Positions 35,700 to 47,447 of a DNA stretch of 64,000 nucleotides are shown here, piece after piece. The stretch comes from Silurus meridionalis. Taxonomy: Eukaryota; Chordata; Actinopteri; Siluriformes; Siluridae. The stretch lies in NCBI RefSeq assembly GCF_014805685.1, contig NC_060886.1, forward strand, positions 20,420,608 to 20,484,607. The letters are read 5' to 3'. The stretch's first letter is position 1. The number at the start of each line of letters is the position of its first letter. The notes beneath the pieces were generated by a model. It did not search any database, had not been told where the DNA came from, and saw only the letters and a program-made list of their open reading frames with translations. A program made the translations under genes and the position numbers.

Positions 35700-36290
35700 T
35701 GATTAGATTTGATGTTAACACTGGGCACTTTTGACTCCACTTAACACTGTTGCTGCTGGAATGCTAATGACCACTCTGTTCAAAGTGGGTTGTGGCACCA
35801 TTAGCTGAAAATATTCTACATTCATTTTTATCTTCCGCTATGATGTCCTCCTTTAAAGCCAGGCTAGAGGTGTGGCATTCATTTGCACATGGAGTCTCGT
35901 ATTACTTATGGCTGAGTGATTGCTTATTAAAGAATGTGAGCACTGTGCTAAACAGTCAAAGCTCCTTAGCGTCCTCCTCCTCGCCATCTCTGTCTTTGTC
36001 TCTGTAGCTGACACTGGCTGGCTTCGGGGGAGTGAGCGACTTGTTAGTACTCTAAGCAACCGCAGGAACAGATGTGTCCCGGACAGTGGATTGATGGTCA
36101 TGGTCCATCTGGCCAGTGCAGCTCTGGACAGGAATGATGAATACAGCTTCATCGGCGAATAGCTGTCATCAATCCAGCATGGCCACTGTCCACCCTGACA
36201 GCAGCCTGCCCCAGGTGGGACTACCCGGATAGGGACCGCTCCAGAATGCAGGTCAATCAGCACAAGCCAAAGCCAATATTAGCTCCCAAT
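35700..36290. promoter_or_regulatory. candidate conserved non-coding island
   Basis: About 590 bp of GC-balanced, non-repetitive sequence, including ATTCATTTGCACATGG, TGCTTATTAAAGAATGTG, a CTCTGTAG run and ATGATGAATACAGCTTCATC. Frames are open for up to 80 (plus) and 136 (minus) codons but no protein family was recognised, and the plus-strand frame has only weak splice signals. An enhancer or an unrecognised exon are both possible. Confidence 0.35.
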
Positions 36291-38931
36291 ATATAGAACA
36301 CTGGAAGCATTACAGCCTGAGATCAACTCTGTGCTTAGAGATAGAGAGAGAGCAAACCAAAGAGAGATTGAGAGAGAGAAAGAGATGAAGGGGAAAAAGG
36401 GGTAAATCAGTCAGCTTTGATGTGGACATGGTTGTGGCTGGAGTAGATTTATTTGTGCTCAGGCAGTTAAGGCAGCGTTTTCTTGGTTGAAGGGTCTGAA
36501 TAAGTGAAGAGAGAGAGAGAGAGAGATGGCTACACCGTCTGGGGCAGGAGGATTGAGGATTCAAACGAAATGAACATGGCACTTTGAGAAAAGGAGAGTG
36601 ATTGGAGAACTGACCTTGCCATGGCCCATTTTGAATATGTTAACTGTCCTCTGTTCCCTTGAGCTGTCATAACCTACACTTACACTTTTAATTTCCCAGA
36701 GCTGCTTATAATAAATGCATACAGAGCAGCTTATAATAAATATAAGGTGAAAGATCCACCAGTGTGGCTAGTGTATACTTTCCCTTGTTTCAAAACTCCT
36801 GAAGAGTTCATAGTACTATGAAGAAATTCTAAGTTTTGTTGTGGTGATATGATTGTTTCCTGTAAAACTTTCCACACAGTAAAATAGGGGGGAAAGAGAC
36901 ACGGAGAAGTAAACAAGTGCAGGTATGATTGCCAGATATAATGAGGTGTGAGTGTGTACATGAGGAAAGGACACTTTCACTTTGGCCCTGGATGGTGTGA
37001 GGACATTTTGGTTTCCAAGGACATAGAAATTAAACATATATCTATAAATGGCTGTGCTGAGGAAATAGCATGTCTGAAATGTTTAAATATAGGCTGCACG
37101 TTAGTTATAGAACGTTTACATAATCAGTTATCAGAATTGTACATCAGAAAAAGCTTTGCATATAAACGTTGCACAAATTAGACATGGCACATAAATGATT
37201 TCTGACAGACCGTTGCATGTTTTTGTACATTATAAAAAAAATTCTACATTTTTGTGGGCATAGAAATGCACAGTGCTGTCATGTTATTGGGAAATTTAAA
37301 TAGTAATAGTAATAATAAAATGAAAATAATAATAATTATTATTAATAGTAGTAGTAGTAGTTACAACAACTTCTAAAAAAAATATACAAATTTATAAAAA
37401 AAAAAAAAAAAAAACATTTTACTCCTGAATTTGAAATCTAATTGGTCAGAAGGTGCTGCTTTAATTTTCCACAAGAGAATGCCTGAGACAGTAGTTGCAG
37501 CTTCAATGATTATTTATAAGTTTATAACTTATTAATTTGATGTTAGAATGTATTTGTAGCAACAATTATTTCACAGGGTCTTCATTAGCGATTGCAATAG
37601 TAAGCAAAATATGTGGTTATTTGACAGAAAAAAATCATGATTTATTTTTCATTCCCTGCAGTTCCCACCAAGGGTAAGCCTTCAAAATAAAAAATAAAAT
37701 AACATGTTCTTTCTGCTTCCTCAATTTATTTTTTTTTTTTGGATTTGTAACATTGAGGCTGGAATGATTGTTCATAGGTGACAACGTACTGACTTGGATA
37801 TTTTACATATTTAATTATAACGCTTTAATCATATCCGCTTGTAACAAATAGGATGCCATGTTCTGTTTTAAAAAGTAATTGTTCTAATTGGTTTAAGAGG
37901 ATTGTACCAGCCAGGACAGGTTGTTACAACTTTGTGTTAGGTATCACACAAACTGATCGTTTTTCTCATCATGCTTTCTTCTTCATTTCCTCATAAACCC
38001 ATCTTTAACTGGAATTTTCTTTATAAAGTAAAAAATACAGTATGTGCTGCAGGGTCTGCTGTGAATATATTTTGCCAGATGTAGTAAGCTGTCAAAAAGA
38101 CTACAAATAAACATGTGCCTGGATGACCTTATGGAGAACTGATTTCCCAACTCTTATACATATTTATTGGCATGTTTCACCTTTAGTCTTGTTGACAGCA
38201 ACCCTGAGCTTTAAAAAGCTCGTCCCCATATAAGGAAATGTAAAGCCATATGTGCTCTTCTTTTTTGACAGATACAGTATCTACTGCATTTATGACTTAG
38301 ATAAAAATGCAGATTCTACCTTGTAAGATCTATGTTTGATATAAGTGAGTAAGATAATAACTTCCCAGGGTCAGTATTCACTATCATGTTGATGCATAAT
38401 GTACTGCGGTATCATAAGCATCTTGCAGAGTCATATCAGAAATCATTCACTTATATATCAGAATAACAATTTAGAATGAATACTAAGTTATGTCTTATTA
38501 TTCATTAATAGCATAGAAATAAGTATTTGCTTTACAGTTTCCCAAAATGCATAAAAAATAAAAAAAAAATCTAAATTAGACTCAGTCTATAATTAATAAA
38601 GAAATTGGTCTCATTCTGAAAATCTTTGTTGTGCTAAATGACATGCAGCAAAACTACGGGTGTCACATATTTATGATCATCTAAATAGCAGTGGTTGTTT
38701 TCCCTTTAATGCAAATGATCTGAATATTTAAGATATATTTAAATTTGAATCTGCTCAAATCTGCTAACTTGTTCATGACCATGATTGGGCAATGACTGTT
38801 GGATGAAATGAGTAAATAATCAATATACCTATAAGAAATTCCACATAACTATTATTGGTTATTCAATTATGATAGATAGCAATCATGAAATCATGATCCA
38901 ATCCTATTAGTATAAAGGGAAAGTGAGAGAG

Positions 38932-38935
<4 letters not shown>
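36291..38935. other. mostly AT-rich, no gene seen
   Basis: Short GA tracts (about 36341-36385 and 36510-36527), AAT/TAG triplets (about 37299-37362) and A-runs (37397-37413) occur. No exon or mobile element recognised. Confidence 0.45.
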
Positions 38936-38986
<51 letters not shown>

Positions 38987-39092
38987 GTCCTGAGCCAGCC
39001 AGAGAGCTGGTTTTGTACATTTTTGCTGCCCTGTCGTTTTCTCAGCAGGGTGTCTCTTGGGAAAATCAGAACTGAAGGGTAAAAGGGAGGAA

Positions 39093-39142
<50 letters not shown>
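38936..39142. repeat. two (GA)n microsatellites
   Basis: GA tracts at 38936-38981 and 39095-39142 separated by about 110 bp of unique sequence. Both are in the same orientation, so slippage or duplication of a purine-rich block is possible. Confidence 0.95.
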
Positions 39143-39146
<4 letters not shown>

Positions 39147-39300
39147 AACAGCTTGGCACTTGCATAGCACCAACAGCATGTCTCTAAACAGAGACATAGT
39201 CAGCCCTGCATCCTGCATGCCAGCCGCACGTGATTAGCACGCACTCACTTAACACCCAGTCTGATGGCATTTAATGACTCTGAGAAAGTGTGTGTGTCTT
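39143..39300. promoter_or_regulatory. candidate conserved island with E-box
   Basis: Balanced composition with a CACGTG E-box near 39228, a mirrored TGTCTCTAAACAGAGACA stem-like motif (39179-39196) and homeobox-like TTTAATGAC. Assigned by eye only. Confidence 0.25.
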
Positions 39301-39313
39301 ATCACACTTGTAA

Positions 39314-39341
39314 CATATATATATATATATATATATATATT
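39314..39341. repeat. (AT)n microsatellite
   Basis: Short pure AT tract. Confidence 0.9.
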
Positions 39342-39399
39342 GGGCTATATACCTTTAAGGTCGTAAAACTACACTGACATCATTTTGTATGACTCGCAG

Positions 39400-39470
39400 T
39401 GAATAATGGGTAACATAAGAAAGCCCGGGAAAGTTACAAAACAAGATGGCTATGTCTCGGAATAGACAGG
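39400..39470 (+). other. exon-like start codon plus donor site
   Basis: The plus strand reads ACAAGATGGCTATGTC (a YY1/Kozak-like context), then CGGAATAGACAG followed by GTTAGA, a donor-like junction at about 39470/39471. It could be a tiny first exon (MAMSRNRQ) or a piece of an unrecognised repeat. There is no CpG island, and the next 750 bp are AT-rich with only a weak acceptor-like TTTTCTTTTGTCAG near 39938. Confidence 0.15.
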
Positions 39471-40234
39471 TTAGAAATTTCATCTAATAACTTTGTTAGT
39501 TCATGAATCATCATAAATGACTGTCAGATTTCTTTAAAGAGTCTTTAGCCGAGCTAGATGAACTCATATGAATAAGTTCAGAACGATGGAGTTGGACTGT
39601 CAGATTTCAATCGATATCGCTAGTGTAATGACATTGCATTTAGCATGATTAAAAGTTATTAAAATATTTTATAAATGCAATGTTTTTGTTTCACACGATG
39701 TTAAATGTTATAGACATCATATGGGATAAGAATGTCCAGTGTTTTAATAAACTGTTTTGTGCTACATCGCTATGTTCATAAAATCCTGGTGAGGAAGATA
39801 CACGTGTGTGAACATTAGCATGTGCAGGAGAAGTGGGTGAGTTAATGCTTTCTTTTGTTTATGTGATTTAGAATGTATATGGTTTTGTCAGATGTGTGGG
39901 GTGTATTGATGAATGTTTGTATTTTTTCTTTTGTCAGTATCACCACTACCGTGTTAAATAATGTGTTTTACTGTATGCCGTTCATTGTCGTACTGTTTCG
40001 TTTACTGTGTGTAGAGTAGGGCATTGTTATATTCATATCCATATCGTATGGAGTTGGAAATATTTTGCATTGCATCAGCTTGCACTGTACTGATTTTAGT
40101 CATCTGATGGAGACCAGATGTTGCCAATTTCAGTTTTATTTTTATTGCTTTGTTTTCTCTCAAAATCCAAAATCCCATGTTGAGTATCTATCAGATAAAT
40201 AAAACCCGAAAAAGTAATTTTGTTGGTTTTGTGT
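39471..40234. other. AT-rich DNA, no gene seen
   Basis: Unique-looking sequence. It might be part of an unknown element because it leads directly into two Tc1-type fragments, but no ends were found. Confidence 0.4.
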
Positions 40235-40590
40235 GTATAATTTCTATACCCACCAACATGGAGGCACACAATTAGGATGTCTTTGGATGTGGTAGCATCC
40301 AATATTCCATTCAGTTGATCTAGGAAACACAATACCTTTTGCACAAAGCAAGCTACACGATTATATGGTTTACATGGGTTAAAATGGAAGATCTGGCCTT
40401 CTCTTGAGCTCTGATCACAAATCTGAAACATCCTGTGGGATGAAATAAACACTGACTGCACCTCAGGCCCCCTCACCCTACATTAGTCTCTGACTTTACT
40501 AACACTCGTGTGTCTGAATGAGCACAAATCTCCACAATCACACTCCAAACACCTTCCCAGAGTGCAGTTTATTAGAAGAGCAAACACTTT
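40235..40590 (+). mobile_element. Tc1/mariner-type fragment
   Basis: Same family as 19286-19737. Shared phrases include GGAGGCACACAATTAGGATG, ATGGTTTACATGGGTTAAA and CTAACACTCGTGTGTCTGAA, and here the AGGCCCCCTCACCCTACATT segment lost from the other copy is kept. No terminal repeat remains at the left, and the right end is cut at the next transposon. Confidence 0.6.
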
Positions 40591-40597
40591 GGTAAAC

Positions 40598-41956
40598 TTT
40601 ATAGTCAATGTGCAGTTTGTATAGCAATACAGATTTACTGTCCTACAAAAATTAACTCAACATACAGCCATAATTGTCTAAAAATACAATGTAAGTACAC
40701 CTGAAGTGAACAAAACTGTCAAAGCTGTGTCCAAAGTGTCAATATTTAGTTTGAACCCTACTATTATTATTATTAGCACTGCCTTAATTCTCCTGGCCAT
40801 GGAATTCACTAAAGCTGCACAGGTTGTTTCTGGGATCCTCTTCCTCTTCTCCATAATTAAATCACAGAGCTGCTGGATGTTAGACACATGGCACTTCTCC
40901 ACCTTCCACTTGAGGATGCCTACAGTCAATAGAGTTCAGGTCGGGAGACATACTTGGCCACTCCATCACCTTTACCTTCAGCTTCCTCAGCAAGGCAGTT
41001 GTCATCTTGGCGGTGTGTTTGGGGTCGTCATTATGTTGGAAAACTGGCACAGTTTCTGAAGGGAGGGCATCATGTTCTGCTTCAGAATGTCACAGTACAT
41101 GTGGGAATCCATGTTTCCCTCAATGAAGCGCATCTCCCCAATACCAACAGCACTTATGCAGCCCCAGACCATGATGCTACCACCACCGTGCTTGACTGTA
41201 GGCGAGACACAATTTTCATGGTGCTTCTCACCAGGGCATCACCACACATGCTGGACACGATAGTCTCATCAAACCACAGGACATGGTTCCAGCAATTCGT
41301 GCTTTTGGACAGGTTGTCTTCAGCAAACTGTTTGTGCGCTTTCTTATGAGCCAGTTCTTTTTGAGGCAGCACAAAAGCATCTGTTTTTTAAAGACTCAGA
41401 CCCTTGCGTGGTCTGTTCCAAGTGGAAACCTTCTGGGAAAACCTCTGTATGACCCTGGCCACTCTACTGTAACTCAGTTTCAGGGTGTTACCGATCTTCT
41501 TATAGACTAGGTCTTTTTTGTGAAGAGCAACAATTCTTATTCTTAAATCCTCAGAGAGTTCTTTGCCATAAATTGCCATGTTGAACATCCAGTGATCAGT
41601 ATGAGAGAATTGTACTTGAAGCAGAAAACTTTACCTGCTCTAATATAAAATTCCCAAATTTTAATGGTCCTGTCAAGCAGACATGAACATGATAAATAGG
41701 ACATGTGGCTTTGCATGGTTACACGACATAGAGCTGTTATCACCATAGGGTGTACTCACTTTTGTTGCCATTTAGACAATAATGACTGTATGTTGAGTTA
41801 TTTTCAGAGGACAGTAAATCTATACTTATACACAAGCTGCACATTGACTACTCTAAAAGATATGAGTTTCATTTCTATAGTATTGTCCTTTGTGAAGATA
41901 TAATATATTGGTTGTTGAAATGTGAGGGCTGTAATTACTTTTGTGAGATACTGTAT
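40598..41956 (-). mobile_element. Tc1 element with long inverted repeats
   Basis: Minus-strand Tc1-like transposon. Its 5' terminal repeat (right side, about 41760-41956) begins with TACAGTATCTCACAAAAGTA and is about 200 bp long. The same sequence returns in inverted form at about 40598-40680 (GACAGTAAATCTGTATTGCT on the minus strand), so the 3' repeat is cut short. Long inverted repeats of this kind (IR/DR class) are known in fish Tc1 elements. A second copy of the family is at 50764-51822. Confidence 0.8.
40680..41580 (-). pseudogene. Tc1 transposase, broken
   Basis: On the minus strand an N-terminal segment starts with ATG at 41579-41577 (MAIYGKELSEDLRIRIVALH, KIGNTLKLSYSRVARVIQRF, NRPRKG) and corresponds to the paired-like DNA-binding region that recognises the inverted repeats. 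DDE-domain pieces follow (HKKAHKQFAEDNLSKSTNCW, NHVLWFDETIVSSMCGDALV) at about 41354-41230, and the C-terminal segment ([37 protein letters not shown]) at about 40905-40765. Stops and frameshifts separate the pieces. The W/SDET block with a catalytic Asp survives as WFDET. Not functional. Confidence 0.8.
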
Positions 41957-43861
41957 AGTGTATATCTATAAACCCGCGCACATTCTCAGAGATGTTTATA
42001 TATGTGTTTTTGTGTGTGTTTACGCATGAGGATGGATAGGTTTCTCCTCTCCATCTAAGACTGGAGTGGCAGCTGAAGAATCGCTGTGTCTCTACAGTGA
42101 TTTCTGTAGGTTGTTCAAAGCCTCTCTGAAACTGACAATAATCCGCTCAGAGATTGACACTCACAGAGACACACACAGTCGCAGTGTCATGCCATTACAC
42201 TACACAGACACACCACCCTGTCTATCAGACAGCAATGACTACATCAATAATAGCTTACAGTAACATCCATACACACACACATACTGTAAGAAATTAATGT
42301 TAACTTGCAATTACAGTAGAATTAATATTTTTATTGTGAAAAAGTGTATTTTTTAATTTTAGATTTTATGATAAAACCAAAAAGGAGATTTAACTCAGTG
42401 TTTTATTCCAATAGCTGATGCGACTCGATGCCAATTTAGTGCCCATTTTAACCAGCAAGTCCTGAGCCTGACACAGAGATCAAATAAAAGAGACCCCCTG
42501 TGACTCTTTTAATATGTTGAGATATTTTCTCCCCATCTTTTTTTTAATTTTTGCCAAATCCCACCCACTAGCATGTTCTTCTCTAAGTGACAACACCCAG
42601 TGTTGGGTGAGGGTTAACATGCTTCTTCTGAAATGATTCTTTCCAAAATGCTGCTCATGCAATATCATAATTGATTTAACATGTCTGGAGGAGACCATTA
42701 TCACTCAGATGCTTTTAATGAACATGGCATTGCTCGGATTCAAACTCATTGTCTTTACTTTTGAACAATTTAGATGCACTGAGAGTATTGAGATCATTTT
42801 TGCTTTTGATTCACATTGTCAGTTAAATCTTCTTAAAAGTAGGAATTCAGTTATATAATTTATTGTCGACAGAAATGTGTTACTTGACATAAAAAAAAAA
42901 AAATTGAAAATAAATTGAAGAGTTTTTGTATAGAAACTTCAATCTCATATGTTATAATGAAAGTTTGAGCAGTATGCATTTTTTGAATAGAAGTCCTTGG
43001 ATGATAACCGAACAGTCTTTTAGATTAAAGCAGTGGGTCATATAAAGTATCCAGTAAATATCTGGTCAGCTACTTGTACATAAACTATAACTTTAACACA
43101 ATATTAGCATTTTCAATGAATATGGAACTATATATTTTGTAATAAAATAAATGAAATCCCTGAGGGTAATTTAGGAATAATCTCTAGAAATCATCCATAT
43201 GTTTTTACAATATTCTCTCTCGTATTAGATATAAAGAAAGAAACATTTGGATGAAGCCAGGCGAGTGAATTTTATGCATTTCTGTTTCACACAAGTTAAT
43301 CTACTTTCCTTCTTCGTACTGACTATAACTGCCACTTGTTTAAACATCCACAGCTGAACAAATGTACGCATATTCATAGCGCTACAGGACCAACCACTTG
43401 AACCTGCTATGTTTTCCAAATGTCACAGATTAAAAGCATTTCTGAGTTCTGGTATCAGTTAACGCACAAATATATTATTTGTTAAGCATTTCTCAGATAG
43501 TGTTCTCTTAAACGAAGAATTCAAGAAAGTATATAATGTGCTGTAGTAGGTCAATGATCATCAGCTATGGAGCCGCAAATGACTGGCACAAACAAGCTGT
43601 AATAAGAAGTGACTGTGTGAGTGTGTGCATTTGGGTACATGTTTTTTGTCTGTTTGTTTGTTTAAAAAAAACAAAACCAAGATAGAATGCTCTGACTTTA
43701 AGATAGCTCTTATCTTAACGCCTAGTAGCACCAAACAAAAAGCTTAATATTGAAACCTCCGCTTAACACCAGGGGTCAAGAGTAGTGTTTTATTCAAAAA
43801 TGCAGTGCCACTAGTCGCAAATCCTTTAAAGGCTCAAACACTATAACAAAAATTCGCTCTT
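41957..43861. other. no gene seen
   Basis: 42000-42270 is slightly more GC-balanced (with CACACAGACACA-type runs) and could be regulatory; the rest is AT-rich. No exon or mobile element recognised. Confidence 0.45.
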
Positions 43862-43869
43862 ACACACAC

Positions 43870-43928
<59 letters not shown>
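43862..43928. repeat. (CA)n microsatellite
   Basis: CA tract with one CG interruption near its left end. Confidence 0.97.
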
Positions 43929-43930
<2 letters not shown>

Positions 43931-45619
43931 AGCAGAGCAAATTGGAAATCCAGAGGAGATCATCTGTGAAGAACAAGACGAAAAACTCCCCCCTCCCTTT
44001 TTAGCTTTCTGTCTCCCACTGAAAAGGCAGTAGTTGGATGTACAGATAGTTTAGTAGTGGTGGCAATTTGTAGCGATTTCTGTCTGAAGGAATATGTAAA
44101 GTGGTATGGTACTTTTCCTCAGTTAATTGAACAAAGCAGTGCACATAAAATGACACAAGAAAACAGAAAAGTCAGTGCCTCTTCTAAAGAAAATCGTTTT
44201 TGCCATTTTTTTCTTTCAGTCAGTGTTAGTGTTGTCAAATGAGTGAACAACTTTTGAAACAGAACTTGAATAACGTATGAATCAAGATTCAATATTAGCT
44301 ACACAGAGACAGACTGGTGTAGCGTGGTACAGACTGACAGATAGTAAAGAATTAATCTTGTCCAGGGATCCAGATGCCACAAACACCCATCATCAGGAGT
44401 CTTAGACAGCAAAATTGGCCATTTACACTCTCAGAGAAAGAAATGGCATGGTCTCATTGTCCTGTCAATCACAGTTACATTAACCAATCAGAGTTCACTG
44501 TAAGCTCACGTATGCAATAGAGGGTGGATAACACTTTCTGCCAAACATGTTATAGTGACATGTGATGCAACATGACTGGCAATTTGAGAAGGTTTGACAA
44601 TTGTGGTTGGTTGACATTACATGTGTTAGTCTTCGCCATCGGCAGGTGATATAAGAAAGCTAGCTGGTGGGTGAGAATTGGCCAAGGCTAAAATATAGAG
44701 AAAATGATAAGAACCTAATGTGCCTAAGACTTTACAAGACATTGTTTTACACTTAGAAGATTTGATGAGCAGATCTGGAAATTTCATTAGTATTTTCTTA
44801 TGTTTGGGTTAATCACTAACATGTCTGTTATGCTCTAAAAAAAATATAGAAACAAATAAAAATTCTCACTCTTTTTTGTTCACTTATGAAAACCTCATTA
44901 ACTGAATGGTATCACAGTTGGGAATGTGTGTAGCTCTGCTCCACTAGACACAGCCATGTCACTGTTTTCCACGATATACATACAGACTATTTCAACCATA
45001 CAACTTATAAAACATATAAGTACAAATATATTTTTCTACATTTAGACCTAAAAGTTTGATTTTCTAAGCATCTGAGTTTTGGCATTTGTCTTCACCACAG
45101 TTATGTAATAAATTAAATCAGAAAATGTGTAATAGATTACATTTATTGAAGGACATCTATGATTAAATCTGTGTTATTATAAAGGAATTTAAAAAAAGTT
45201 TATAGTTAATTAAATAATAGTCAAACTTTACAAATACCATTCATAGAAAATGTGTTAATTTAGGTGTGTAGATGCATGTAAATGCAAAAATATGTTCGAA
45301 AGAGCTGGCAAACTGTGATATTTAAAACATTATTGTATTTACTGGTAGGATTTTGCCTAAAACCCTGTCAAAAAACATAAATTTAAACCTAAAATCTAGA
45401 CTGGACCTTTATTTTAGAAACTTCTGCCAAATCTGATGTTTTTTTCTGTTGTACAGGTCATTCTTTTTTCTTATTTGTATCACACTCTCTTAGCAATCTA
45501 GCACTGACTAAACCAATCACGGTCTTTTAGATGGTGATATCTGGGACATGTAGTAGTGTGTCCCAACACAGTGCACATTAAAGAAGCAGTGAGAGGCAAA
45601 AACTAACAATGGCAGCACC
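43929..45619. other. no gene seen; possible old repeat
   Basis: 44300-44700 has the feel of a dispersed repeat (CCTGTCAATCACAGTTACAT, TAACCAATCAGAGTTCACTG, AGAGGGTGGATAACACTTTC), including inverted CCAAT-like boxes. I could not assign it to a family. The remainder is AT-rich and featureless. Confidence 0.35.
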
Positions 45620-46000
45620 AGTGCAATTTTTTTTCCTTATATTTATAGCACTCAGCAGGTGCGAGACTCAGTGTTGTGTACGGCCCTGCAACACCCTGTG
45701 GCTGTACAGAGCGAGAAAGAAAAGAAGAAGAGGATGAGGTGGAGGAGGGAAGAGGAAGAAGGGGCGGGGGAGCTGCCGGCTGGGATTAGATACCTGAATT
45801 CAATCTTAAGGAGCATTGGGTTCCAGCAGTGCTAAAGTGTTTTCTGGAGAATTTCTCATGTTCACTGCTAGCTGATTACTTCCAGATTTTAGTTCTGCTC
45901 CGCCGGAGATGAGCTGCACAGCACACATTCTGTCAGTCATGGTTAAAATGCAGTTTGACACTCAAGTATCCCTATGATGTGCTCCATAAGCATGCTTAAA
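45620..46000. promoter_or_regulatory. candidate conserved non-coding island
   Basis: A purine-rich GC-balanced block (45705-45790, ending in GGGGCGGGGGAGCTGCCGGC with a GC-box) followed by CTGGGATTAGATACCTGAA (TAATCY-type motif on the minus strand) and TTCTGCTCCGCCGGAGATGA. Could be a small promoter or an enhancer. No exon recognised. Confidence 0.3.
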
Positions 46001-46260
46001 GAAAAGAGAAAAAAAACATCTATTTGAAAATATAAAAATAGATGTGACACTGAATATGAAAATGCAGTGTGAATTGTTCAGAAATTATTATTAAATGGTG
46101 CATGTATCTGTGGATTGAGTTTCTTCTTAACTCCAGTCTTTTATACAGTCTATTATCTATTATTATTACTATAATTATATCTATTTTTATTTCAGTGTGA
46201 TTGAATTTTATTTTTAGCTTTGAATGAGCCAATCAAATTTGACTTGTTAAATGTGTTAGA
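46001..46260. other. no gene seen
   Basis: AT-rich spacer left of a Tc1-like element. Confidence 0.4.
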
Positions 46261-46836
46261 TACACCAGTCAGCTATAACATAAAATCCAGCCTAATATGG
46301 TGTTAATACCTCCTGTGCCAGCAGTGACCTGTTTAGACATGGACTCCACAGGACCTCGGAATGTGTGCTGTGGTATCTGGTGCCAAGTTGTTGTAAGTTC
46401 TGAGGTTGGGCCTCCGTGGTTCTGACTGGTTTGTCCAGCAAAATCAGCAAATGTTCAATTGGATTGAGATCTGAGCTTCAAACTTCAAAACGTCAACATT
46501 TTGTCATGTTCCTCAAAATCTCATTAGGGAATGGCAGTCTCTTCTTCGTCTGCAATTAGATAGGTGGTAGATGCTGCATTTATGGCAGGTGCTGCCCATT
46601 TCATACGGGGAACACCTCACAAGAAAGGGTTTGGAGAGGCATTGATCCAAGTCGATTTGCAATAATAATTTCTTAATGCTTGCCTTCTATTCCTACTTCC
46701 AACACATCCTCTTTTAGAACTGATTCTTCACTTGCTGCCTAATCTATTCTATGCCTTGATTGTTGTTATTGAAATAAAATATTCAAAATCATTCAAGTCA
46801 CCTTGCAGTGGGTTTAATATTATGGATAATCTGTGA
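46261..46836 (-). mobile_element. internally deleted Tc1-like element
   Basis: Same family as 22119-22646 and 31370-32025. The left end TACACCAGTCAGCTATAACA and the right end (reverse complement TCACAGATTATCCATAATAT) are degenerate inverted repeats. Phrases ACATGGACTCCACAGGACC, GGTATCTGGTGCCAAG, CAATTGGATTGAGATCTG, TGTCATGTTCCTCAAA and TTCACTTGCTGCCTAATCTA are family landmarks. The central DDE portion is deleted. Confidence 0.75.
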
Positions 46837-47386
46837 AAATATATTTCACTTCACTTGTGTCTATCCTTTTATTTCCTTTTCAAGTAAAATGGGTAATACA
46901 TTTGATCTACAAAGTCTCAGCTATCAAAAAACGAAGCACCTAGCTTGAGGTCTAGTGAAAGTGTCTCCCTGTAGCCCAGTTCAATTCAATTCACTAAGCT
47001 TTATTGGCATGACTGTTACAACAGATACAGTATTGCCTGTACACTATTGTCTGATGCTCCAGTCGAGAAGATGAAGAGTGAAGATGCCATGTGGGTGTGG
47101 AATAAAAGGGAACAGGGCAATGTTATTTCAGATGTGACAGGGATAAAGAAAAAGCGTTTTTCTCAAGCATGCTTTGCGTTCGTTTTTTTTTTTTTTTTTA
47201 AACAAATGTCATTTCTGCTCTTTTTACTTTCACTCATTAACCTAGCTTGTTCTTCCACTTCATGGGCTGCCTAATACACCCCCCGAACACACACATAAGT
47301 CTCCCAATCCCTCCTGGGACTCTGCACACAATGGAGAAGTTGGTTAATTATATACCCTTAAGCCCTGTGAATTTTCAGTTGAGAAT

Positions 47387-47389
<3 letters not shown>
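46837..47389. other. no gene; short LINE-like fragment
   Basis: 46978-47043 (TTCAATTCAATTCACTAAGC, TTTATTGGCATGACTGTTAC, AACAGATACAGTATTGCC) matches a dispersed teleost repeat beginning with TTCAATTCAATTCA-type repeats and TTTATTGGCATGA. The rest is unremarkable. Confidence 0.45.

Positions 47390-47444
<55 letters not shown>
47390..47444. repeat. (TC)n microsatellite
   Basis: Pure TC tract of about 27 units, followed by CT-rich decay to about 47460. Confidence 0.97.

Positions 47445-47447
<3 letters not shown>

Noticed and set aside
40954..41349. 131-codon plus-strand frame
   Set aside because: Antisense of the minus-strand Tc1 transposase remnant.
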